Shown: one piece after another, positions 54,571 through 62,299 of the stretch
How positions within the stretch are numbered: the stretch's first letter is position 1
Layout of the letters: each line of letters starts with the position of its first letter
Assembly: GCF_900460315.1 (NCBI RefSeq)
Contig: NZ_UHIO01000001.1
Coordinates: forward strand, 706,001-770,000
DNA length: 64,000 nt
Direction of reading: 5' to 3'
From: Veillonella criceti
GTDB taxonomy: Bacteria; Bacillota; Negativicutes; Veillonellales; Veillonellaceae
Notes under the pieces: model-generated
What the model saw: the letters and a program-made list of their open reading frames with translations, nothing else
What the model was told of the DNA's origin: nothing
The model's database searches: none
Program-made: the position numbers and the translations under genes

Positions 54571-55755
54571 TTACACATTCTGAATCGCCGTTACTGCATT
54601 AAACATTGGTAACATAACAGCGATTACTAAAACAGCTACCCCTATCCCCATAAGAGATACCATAATAGGCTCTAACAATTGTTGTAGCTTACGCATATAA
54701 CGATTCGTCAATTGTTCATAATATACAGCTCCATGATTTAACATAGCTACCATATCCCCAGTTTCTTCACCAATCGTGACTAATTCCCATAAAAACTCGC
54801 TTCCTAACTTTACTTCTTGTAAAGCCTCACCAAAGGTACGACCACGTGCCAATTCTTCACTCACTTTACTTTGCAACTGTTCCGCATACGGGTTACTCCA
54901 AAGAGACCCTGTTAAAGCCAACATGTCTGTAATTGTTAAACCACTATCGAGTAAAATAGCCCACACTTTAGTAATTCGTGCTAAGTAAAAACAATCAAAC
55001 CATTCATGACCACGTCCCACTTGCCAAAGCTTTCGCAACATAGTAAAACGAAAATTAGGTTGGTGCCATAGCCACCAGAAACCGCCCCCCACACTGACTA
55101 GTAAACCAACACAAAGACCTATATGAAGTGTGATAAAATCGCCAAAACGAAATAACAGTTTAGTTAACCAAGGTAATGGTACTTGCATAGATATAAAGAC
55201 TTTTTTAAAAGCTGGTAAAATAAAGCCTACCGCTACGGCCATAAATAAAAGCATCAAAATGAGCAAAAACAAAGGATAGGCCGCTGCTCCACTAAGTTGT
55301 CGTTGCCAAGCCATTTGTTTCTCGTAATAACCTTTAATTTGTATAAAACTATTGCCTAAAGTACCTGCTGCCTCACCAGCTTGTAATAAAGCACAACCAA
55401 TAGCAGGAAACCCCAATTGTTCTAATACGGTTGACAATACATGCCCACGTTGCACCGCTTCATTAATTGCTATATATGGAATTCGTTTTGTTGGTTTATT
55501 GCTTAGAAATTGCATTACTCGGCGTATTGAAATACCAGCTTCTAGCAATAATGCCATACGATAAGAAAATTCTACAATATCCTTATAAGCCCATTTTTTT
55601 CCACCTTGTTTTACCGCTTTAGCAATACGCAATGACAATACTTGAAGTCCTTTATGCTGTAATTTTTGAACCACTTCTTCACTAGCTTCTGCCCACATGG
55701 TATCTTCTTGTATCACCCCCTTTGCATCGAAGGCGCGATAACTATAACATTTCAT
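54571..55755 (-). CDS. pilC: PilC/GspF-family inner-membrane platform protein
   Basis: 394 residues: two GspF domains (about 60-185 and 265-385) with three membrane helices; ISIRRVMQFLSN, LLQAGEAAGTLGNSF and LVTIGEETGDMVAML are typical. It anchors the pilus motors. The start ATG 55755 overlaps the pilT stop by 14 nt, with AAGGAGG somewhat distant. Confidence 0.93.
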   Translation of the reverse strand: MKCYSYRAFDAKGVIQEDTMWAEASEEVVQKLQHKGLQVLSLRIAKAVKQGGKKWAYKDIVEFSYRMALLLEAGISIRRVMQFLSNKPTKRIPYIAINEAVQRGHVLSTVLEQLGFPAIGCALLQAGEAAGTLGNSFIQIKGYYEKQMAWQRQLSGAAAYPLFLLILMLLFMAVAVGFILPAFKKVFISMQVPLPWLTKLLFRFGDFITLHIGLCVGLLVSVGGGFWWLWHQPNFRFTMLRKLWQVGRGHEWFDCFYLARITKVWAILLDSGLTITDMLALTGSLWSNPYAEQLQSKVSEELARGRTFGEALQEVKLGSEFLWELVTIGEETGDMVAMLNHGAVYYEQLTNRYMRKLQQLLEPIMVSLMGIGVAVLVIAVMLPMFNAVTAIQNV

Positions 55756-56914
55756 AACTTTGCTCTAATACCTCCTTCAATTCCGCCCGTGGCCCCCATT
55801 CTTTTTCAAGCATTGCCACAGCCATCTCCATTGTCTGCATAGGTGGCTGTGTTTCCTGTATAGAAACAATTTGAGGTTCTTTCCGTTGCCTAATTAAATT
55901 GGCTACGGCAGGCGTATTTAATAAAATATCTCGTACTACAATAAATTTCGTCTCTATACGAACTAATCGCTGACATAAAACAGCTCTCAAAACCTGAGAT
56001 AATTGGGCCCTCACTTCTTCTTGTTGTTCGGCTGGAAACACAGATATCATACGATTAATCGCCATAACAGCACGTTGTGTATGAAGCGTAGCAAACACCA
56101 AATGACCCGTTTCAGCCGCATGTAAGGCGGCTTCTAACGTTTCACGATCACGCAATTCCCCAATCATAATCACATCTGGATCTTCGCGAAGTGCATCACG
56201 CACCCCCGCTGCCATGGAATCCATATCTTGACCTAACTGCCGTTGATGAATTAAACTCCCCTTATTTTGAAACGTAAATTCAATGGGATCCTCAAGTGTA
56301 ATAATATGCTTATGCGCTTCTTTATTAATACATTCTAAACAAGAGGCGAGTGTAAAACTTTTTCCAGAGCCTGTAGGCCCACTAACTAATACCAATCCTT
56401 CTTGTAATTTCACAATATGATGTAATAATTTACCAGCTTCACCCGTTGGCATTGCCAATGATTGATTATATAAAATGCGCAATGTACCACACATACTCTG
56501 TTGCGCTTTATACAAATGCACCCGAACACGTACATTTTGAAACGTAAAAGCACTATCTTTAGATTTTGGTTGATATACTCCTCTTGTATCCGCCACTTTA
56601 TTTAAAGTCAATCCATTTCTATGTAAGCTATGCGTTTGCTCTATCATTTGCTCTATTGTTAGCTGTTTATCTGATATATCGTTGTCTGTTAACTGGATGA
56701 TCTTGTTATCACTGCGACTTGAAATTTCCTCAGCCTTTAACTCTCCCCACTCACAAGCTAACTGAATTTCATCAAATACATTCTCTGTCATAGTCATATC
56801 AGAACCTATTTGCAAATCATGACCTAGTCTAAAATAAGGTTGTTTGCCTGCTTCTAAATGAACATCCGTTGCCCCTTGCACTATAGCCTGTTGTAACAAT
56901 TCACTTAACTTCAT
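55742..56914 (-). CDS. pilT: PilT-family pilus retraction ATPase
   Basis: 390 residues: N-terminal GATDVHLEAGKQPYFRLG, Walker A GPTGSGKS about 181-188, Asp box ITLEDPIEF, Walker B DPDVIMIGELRD, His box AAETGHLVFATLHT. It would pull pili back for twitching. A low-conservation stretch (about 45-105) lengthens the N-terminal domain against typical PilT. ATG 56914 has GAAGGG. It is placed in the same operon as the assembly ATPase. Confidence 0.92.
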   Translation of the reverse strand: MKLSELLQQAIVQGATDVHLEAGKQPYFRLGHDLQIGSDMTMTENVFDEIQLACEWGELKAEEISSRSDNKIIQLTDNDISDKQLTIEQMIEQTHSLHRNGLTLNKVADTRGVYQPKSKDSAFTFQNVRVRVHLYKAQQSMCGTLRILYNQSLAMPTGEAGKLLHHIVKLQEGLVLVSGPTGSGKSFTLASCLECINKEAHKHIITLEDPIEFTFQNKGSLIHQRQLGQDMDSMAAGVRDALREDPDVIMIGELRDRETLEAALHAAETGHLVFATLHTQRAVMAINRMISVFPAEQQEEVRAQLSQVLRAVLCQRLVRIETKFIVVRDILLNTPAVANLIRQRKEPQIVSIQETQPPMQTMEMAVAMLEKEWGPRAELKEVLEQSYEML

Positions 56915-56953
56915 TAACTTGTCCCTTCATTCAAAATAATATTTAATAACTAT

Positions 56954-58078
56954 CTAGGTAGTGTCTAGACAAATACCACTTTGAAGAATCGCCTGCTTAG
57001 TCGTTAAACCTTGTTGTACGGCCATAGCAGCCGATGTTTGTAAAGTAGGATTTACATAACTTGCTAACTCTACACTATCCCAATGACTCACCTTAGCCGG
57101 TATAGCCCATAATTCATATAAAGCCAATCGACCATGAGCCCCTGTCGAGGTTACTCGTCTAACCAAACGTTGCGCTAGGGCACCAAGTAACGTCGCTTTT
57201 AGTAAATAGTCTTCAATCCCCATATCTAACAAGCGTTCCCGCACCCCAAGGGCTGTATTCGTATGAATAGTAGCCAATACGCGATGCCCCGTTAAGGCTG
57301 CCTGTACCGCTAATTCTGCTGTTTCCCTATCTCGAATCTCTCCAACCATGATAGTATCTGGATCTTGTCTTAACACAGCCCGCAAAGCACGCGGAAAAGT
57401 CAAGCCAGCCTTTGGATTAATTTGCACTTGAATGGCCCCAGGAATATCTGCTTCCACTGGGTTTTCTAGAGAAATAACATTTTCAGCCTTTGTATTCAAT
57501 AATCTAAGTAACGCATATAAAGTGCTTGTTTTGCCCGAACCTGTTGGACCAGAGATCAAAAACAGACCATAAGGCCGTCGTAAAATCGCTTCAACCGATT
57601 GACGTACCTCTTCCGTCATACCTAATTCAGTTAAACTTTTGTAGCAATTCTCATTTCCTACAATACGACATACAATAGTTTCCCCATAAATGGCAGGTAA
57701 TGAAGACACCCTAAGCAGCACTTCCTTAACTTTTGATGACTCAGAATGAGTAATCATATCTCCAAAATTTTCCAAAGTCTCATTCAACTGTTTACTAAAG
57801 TGATTATCAGAAGGCGCGTTTTCTGATACATCTTGCCAACACCAGCGGCCATCTTGAGGTAATCGTTTTTCACTAATATCAAGGCCACTTAAAATTTTAA
57901 TACGATTCATAATCTGCTCGGCTTCACGACCAACCATAGTCCGATAAAGTTCCAATACCCCATCAATACGAAAACGAATTAAAATACCGCCTTTCACCGC
58001 ATCAAAATGAATATCACTAGCTTTAGATTCCATAGCCTCACGAATGATCTCATCCAATTCAAACTCTACCTGAAACAT
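56954..58078 (-). CDS. pilB: Short PilB/GspE-type pilus assembly ATPase
   Basis: 374 residues: SKASDIHFDAVKGGILIRFRIDG, Walker A GPTGSGKTST about 166-175, Walker B DPDTIMVGEIRDRETAELAVQAALTGH. The N-terminal MshEN/T2SSE domain is absent, and the Cys4 zinc segment normally after QRLVR is deleted (QRLVRRVTSTGAHGRLALYEL). This is a minimal form similar in size to ComGA. It drives pilus extension. ATG 58078 follows GAGGGG; first gene of the operon. Confidence 0.9.
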   Translation of the reverse strand: MFQVEFELDEIIREAMESKASDIHFDAVKGGILIRFRIDGVLELYRTMVGREAEQIMNRIKILSGLDISEKRLPQDGRWCWQDVSENAPSDNHFSKQLNETLENFGDMITHSESSKVKEVLLRVSSLPAIYGETIVCRIVGNENCYKSLTELGMTEEVRQSVEAILRRPYGLFLISGPTGSGKTSTLYALLRLLNTKAENVISLENPVEADIPGAIQVQINPKAGLTFPRALRAVLRQDPDTIMVGEIRDRETAELAVQAALTGHRVLATIHTNTALGVRERLLDMGIEDYLLKATLLGALAQRLVRRVTSTGAHGRLALYELWAIPAKVSHWDSVELASYVNPTLQTSAAMAVQQGLTTKQAILQSGICLDTT

Positions 58079-58305
58079 TAAAAACAATCCCCTCTCCCTA
58101 CTATCTTTTAAAGTAATTCACACTCTCATTTGATTGTCTAACTCTTATAAAATTACAAATTGGTCTACTAAAACCACTGCTAACGAAGATTTCTCGAAAA
58201 AAATAGTAACTCCTGCTAAATAACACCAATGATGTAAACTCACACCGTCAGTATGAGTAAAGCCCATCATTTAAATTTAAAATCAAATTAATTTTAAGAA
58301 AATAA
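58079..58305 (-). other. Upstream region of the pilus operon
   Basis: Together with the hutI terminator this makes a 290-nt gap. It must hold the pilus promoter; TATAAG-like boxes are present but no good -35. A 41-codon open frame (58270-58145, MMGFTHTDGV..VILstop) has no ribosome binding site. I recognise no c-di-GMP riboswitch. Confidence 0.4.
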
Positions 58306-58338
58306 ATAGTGCCAAAAGCAAATCGCCTTTGGCACTAT
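58306..58338 (-). terminator. Terminator of hutI
   Basis: ATAGTGCCAAA (58306-58316) pairs with TTTGGCACTAT (58328-58338), followed by a T-rich tract on the minus strand. Confidence 0.8.
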
Positions 58339-58368
58339 AACAATATCTATTCAGTTTTTACATCAGCC

Positions 58369-59613
58369 CTACGCTTGATGCACTACTTTCCCTTTTTTAA
58401 TTACCGTTTCCACAATATTTACGCCCGTATGGTACGGTAAGAATTTATACGATGGATATTGAAGAATCACAATATCCGCTTGTTTACCTTCTTCAATAGA
58501 ACCAATTTGATCAGCTCGACCTACAGCGGCAGCGCCATTGAGAGTCAATGCTGTAATCGCTTCTTCGGCCGTCATGCCCATATAAATAACCCCAAGGGCA
58601 ATCATAAGTGGTACAGAATTAGTAAAACCACTACCTGGATTAAAGTCAGTGGCTAATGCTACAGCACAACCAGCATCAATCATCTTACGAGCTGGTGCAA
58701 ATGGCTCTTTCAAGCAAAAAGCTGTTGTTGGCAACAAGGTGGCTACTGTATTGCTATTGGCTAACGCCTTAATCCCCTCATCAGAAGCATGTAACAAATG
58801 GTCGGCCGAATGACAACCAAGTTCAGCACCTAATTCAGCACCACCTAAGGTTACAATTTCATCAGCATGAATTTTTAAATCAAAGCCCATATCTTTAGCT
58901 TGTTGCAAGAATTTACGGCTTTCTTCAATAGAGAATACACCTTTTTCACAGAAAATATCACAGAATTGTGCTAACTCTTGCTGTTTTACTTCTGGCATAA
59001 CTTCATCAACCAAAAATTGTAAAAACTCTTGATTCCGACCTTTATATTCTGGCGGAATGGAATGGGCCCCTAAGAAAGTGCGTACAATTTCCACAGGCTG
59101 ACGTTTTTCTAGTTCTTTCATCACTTCTAACTGGCGAATTTCTGTATCATGGTCCATACCATAACCGCTTTTACCTTCTACGGTTGTAATCCCGAAAGCC
59201 AGCATCTTATGTAAAATATCTAGGCTATGATCTATTAACTCCTCAGCTGAAGCATTACGCGTAGCTTTCATCGTATTATTAATGCCACCACCACGCTCCA
59301 TGATTTCCATGTACGTCATACCTTCCATACGCCATAAAAATTCATCAGCTCGATAGCCACCAAATACAAAATGAGTATGAGAATCTACAAAACCTGGTAA
59401 CACCGTTTTACCTGTAGCATCTATTTGTTGCTCTACTGGCACCTCAGTTTCCCAGCTCGAATCATTACCAATGGCTTTAATTCGTCCATCTTCAATCAAT
59501 ATCGATGTATTTTCATAAATCCGAACCTCTTTCATAGCCGCGCCTTTAAGAGCTGTCTGCCCGAGTGGCGTTACTACTTGTGCTGCATTTTTTATTAATA
59601 ATTGTTCTGCCAT
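58369..59613 (-). CDS. hutI: Imidazolonepropionase
   Basis: 414 residues, amidohydrolase fold: FVDSHTHFVFGGYRADEF about 76-93 (metal His), HADEIVTLGGAELGAELG, and ALATDFNPGSGF with the metal Asp. It opens 4-imidazolone-5-propionate to N-formimino-glutamate, the third step of histidine breakdown. ATG 59613 has AGGAG. It follows hutU on the same strand after 293 nt. Confidence 0.95.
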   Translation of the reverse strand: MAEQLLIKNAAQVVTPLGQTALKGAAMKEVRIYENTSILIEDGRIKAIGNDSSWETEVPVEQQIDATGKTVLPGFVDSHTHFVFGGYRADEFLWRMEGMTYMEIMERGGGINNTMKATRNASAEELIDHSLDILHKMLAFGITTVEGKSGYGMDHDTEIRQLEVMKELEKRQPVEIVRTFLGAHSIPPEYKGRNQEFLQFLVDEVMPEVKQQELAQFCDIFCEKGVFSIEESRKFLQQAKDMGFDLKIHADEIVTLGGAELGAELGCHSADHLLHASDEGIKALANSNTVATLLPTTAFCLKEPFAPARKMIDAGCAVALATDFNPGSGFTNSVPLMIALGVIYMGMTAEEAITALTLNGAAAVGRADQIGSIEEGKQADIVILQYPSYKFLPYHTGVNIVETVIKKGKVVHQA

Positions 59614-59906
59614 ATATGTCTCCTATTATTTTCTACAAAGGGAACAGTAACCACTGCTAGGTTAATCAGACCCAACAGTGGTTGCCATTATGTGAAACTA
59701 CTTAGTATATAATTTTGCTACCGCGTCTAAATCCTACCGAGCTGTATTTATATATGACTAACGGTATCTACCGAGTATTAATGACTAAGTAGAACGTTAG
59801 CTTTATAGAGCTAACATTTTTAGTGTATCACTTAATTGTTACTTTTGCGAGTTGTTATGACAGTTGCGAGCCAATCATAACAAATTAATCAGTAAACAAT
59901 GTAAGC
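59614..59906. other. Spacer between hutU and hutI with two hairpins
   Basis: No gene is visible. AACCACTG (59649-59656) pairs with CAGTGGTT (59676-59683), and GTTAGCT pairs with AGCTAAC near 59796-59815, the latter with a T-run on the plus strand only. Either may tune hutI transcription. Confidence 0.35.
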
Positions 59907-61955
59907 TTAGTCTTTAATCACTTTAGCGGTAGGATATACTTTAGCTACTGCTGCTTTTACTTTAGCATCATCAGCTACATATGGGATTGTAATATGCCCT
60001 ACGCCAGCACGTGTTTTATTAAATTCTACTGCCGTTTCCATAGCATGTTCATTGCGTGCCCAAGAACGACGAGCTACACCACCAATTACGTCCCAAGACA
60101 TGGCGGAGCGAATAATTTCATCTACACGATAACTCCCATCAAGTACAAGACCAAAACCGCCATTGATGGCTTTACCAATACCAGTACCACCACCATTATG
60201 AAGCGCGATTAAACTCATACCACGAGCGGCATTACCAGCATAGGTTTGAATAGCCATATCAGCCATTACATTCGATCCATCTTTAATATTCGATGTTTCA
60301 CGGAATGGGGAATCTGTGCCTGACACATCATGATGGTCACGGCCAAGCATAACAGGACCAATTTCACCTAACCGAACTAATTCGTTGAAACGAAGGGCAA
60401 TCCGCACACGACCCACTTCATCTTGGTATAAAATACGAGCCTGTGTACCAACAACCATTTTATTTTCTTCTGCATCACGAATCCAATTATAATTGTCCCG
60501 ATCTTGGTAGCGACGATCTACTTCAATACACTCCATAGCTGCTTGGTCTGTTTTATGTAAATCCTCTGGTTTACCACTCAAGCATACCCAACGGAATGGG
60601 CCATAACCATAGTCAAAAAGATGTGGCCCCATAATATCTTCTACATAGCTTGGCCAAATAAAGCCATCTTTATCATCAATACCATTTTTAGAAATTTCTT
60701 TAACACCAGCATCATAAACAGCTTTCATAAAGGAGTTACCATAATCAAAGAAATAAATGCCTTTACCCGTTAATCGTTTTAATGCTGCAAAATGCGCTTT
60801 TAAGGTATCATTTACTAAGCTACGGAATTTAGCTGGATCTTCAGCCAACAAACGAGTCCGTTCTTCAAAGGAAATCCCTTGTGGACAATAACCACCATCA
60901 TATACGTTATGACACGATGTCTGATCAGAAATTAAATCAACATGTACATCATTATTGGCAATATATTCTAACAAATCAACAATATTGCCATGGTACGCAT
61001 AAGCTTTACCTTCTTTAGCGACCATAGACTCTTGTGCCATTTTTATAATTTCAGGTAAGGAATCAGATACACCTGAAATCCAACCCTGATCTAACCGAGT
61101 TTTAATACGTGAGTAATCAACTTCTGCAATAATCGCTACACAGTTCGCAATTTCAGCCGCTTTACCTTGAGCCCCACTCATGCCACCAAGACCAGAGGTT
61201 ACAAATAATTTACCACTTAGATCACCATCAACGGGAATGCCAAGTTTCATGCGCCCTGCATTTAAAATTGTATTGAAGGTACCATGCACAATCCCTTGTG
61301 GACCAATATACATCCAACCACCGGCTGTCATTTGACCATAGTTAGCAACGCCCATTTCTTCGGCGATTTCCCAATCTTTAAGATTATCAAATAAGCCAAC
61401 CATCATGCCATTGGTAATAATTACACGAGGTGCTTCTGGTTTAGAACGGAATAAACCTACAGGATGACCAGATGCTACAACTAAAGTCTGATCTTGTGTA
61501 ACTTCTTCTAAATAGCGTTTAATCAATAAATACTGCATCCAGTCATGGCAAACACTACCCGTTTCACCGTAAGTAACTAGTTCATAAGGATATAAAGCAA
61601 CTTCAAAATCTAAGTTATTATCAATCATAACTTGAAATGCTTTACCTTCTACACAATTACCTTTATATTCATCAATTGGTTTGCCATATAAACGACCTTC
61701 TGGACGGAAACGGTAGCCGTAAATACGCCCACGTGTAGTCAATTCTTCTAAGAACTCAGGAATTAATTCATCATGATATTCTTCAGGAATATAACGAAGC
61801 GCATTCTTTAATGCCACTTCCGTCTGTTCTGGGGTCAAGCGGAAACCACGATCAGGTGCTCGTCTGATTCCTTCTTGGAAGGTTTTCTTTGGCGGTAAGC
61901 CTTTGGAAAAATCTAATTTAATGGTCATAGCGTCTTGTACAATTTTGTTATTCAT
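59907..61955 (-). CDS. hutU: Urocanate hydratase (long form)
   Basis: 682 residues, the longer urocanase type seen in anaerobes. Motifs: GMMVGLFDNL, MTAGGWMYIGPQGIVHGT, SGLGGMSGAQ (NAD site), SDQTSCHNVYDGGYCPQG, and GRDHHDVSGTDSPFRETSNI. It hydrates urocanate with tightly bound NAD. ATG 61955 has AAAGGGGTG upstream; the frame extends to 62132 without support. The hutH and hutC genes are not in the window. Confidence 0.95.
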   Translation of the reverse strand: MNNKIVQDAMTIKLDFSKGLPPKKTFQEGIRRAPDRGFRLTPEQTEVALKNALRYIPEEYHDELIPEFLEELTTRGRIYGYRFRPEGRLYGKPIDEYKGNCVEGKAFQVMIDNNLDFEVALYPYELVTYGETGSVCHDWMQYLLIKRYLEEVTQDQTLVVASGHPVGLFRSKPEAPRVIITNGMMVGLFDNLKDWEIAEEMGVANYGQMTAGGWMYIGPQGIVHGTFNTILNAGRMKLGIPVDGDLSGKLFVTSGLGGMSGAQGKAAEIANCVAIIAEVDYSRIKTRLDQGWISGVSDSLPEIIKMAQESMVAKEGKAYAYHGNIVDLLEYIANNDVHVDLISDQTSCHNVYDGGYCPQGISFEERTRLLAEDPAKFRSLVNDTLKAHFAALKRLTGKGIYFFDYGNSFMKAVYDAGVKEISKNGIDDKDGFIWPSYVEDIMGPHLFDYGYGPFRWVCLSGKPEDLHKTDQAAMECIEVDRRYQDRDNYNWIRDAEENKMVVGTQARILYQDEVGRVRIALRFNELVRLGEIGPVMLGRDHHDVSGTDSPFRETSNIKDGSNVMADMAIQTYAGNAARGMSLIALHNGGGTGIGKAINGGFGLVLDGSYRVDEIIRSAMSWDVIGGVARRSWARNEHAMETAVEFNKTRAGVGHITIPYVADDAKVKAAVAKVYPTAKVIKD

Positions 61956-62026
61956 AGGTCCACCCCTTTTTGAAATGACTACAATATGCACGCATACATT
62001 GTATCGACTATACTGATTAAGCTTAT

Positions 62027-62034
62027 TGTATACA
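62027..62034. promoter_or_regulatory. Possible GntR/HutC-type operator upstream of hutU
   Basis: TGTATACA within TTATTGTATACATAA lies about 75 nt before the hutU start; an imperfect dyad TACAATATGC/GCATACATTGTA lies nearer (about 61980-62003). HutC of the GntR family binds TGTATATACA-like sites in other bacteria. Assignment is tentative. The rest of 61956-62174 shows no gene. Confidence 0.3.
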
Positions 62035-62174
62035 TAACTCATCTGAAAAACGTCTAACACTATTCGATTTATCTTGAATTTTAACATCACTAATTTATAA
62101 GAAATATCGTTACCGATCATACTCTTAGACACAATGAATAAACTATTTACGACAAACTCACTAAATTAACAAAA

Positions 62175-62234
62175 AGAGTTATCAATTCTGAAACCAACAT
62201 TGAACTGAATGTTAGTTTTCAAATCGATAACTCT
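62175..62234 (-). terminator. Terminator of the NfnAB-like gene
   Basis: AGAGTTATC (62175-62183) pairs with GATAACTCT (62226-62234), with an inner hairpin AACATT/AATGTT; TTTTT follows on the minus strand. Confidence 0.75.
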
Positions 62235-62299
62235 CTTTGCTATCATTTTATTAAGCTTTGTACCCCACTTCCAGATACTTACATATAGCTAATGAAAAT

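Noticed and set aside
58079-58305. c-di-GMP riboswitch upstream of the pilus operon
   Set aside because: The conserved GEMM core elements were looked for on the minus strand and not found.
61956-62132. 59-residue N-terminal extension of HutU
   Set aside because: It is AT-rich, unlike urocanases, and ATG 61955 has a good ribosome binding site.
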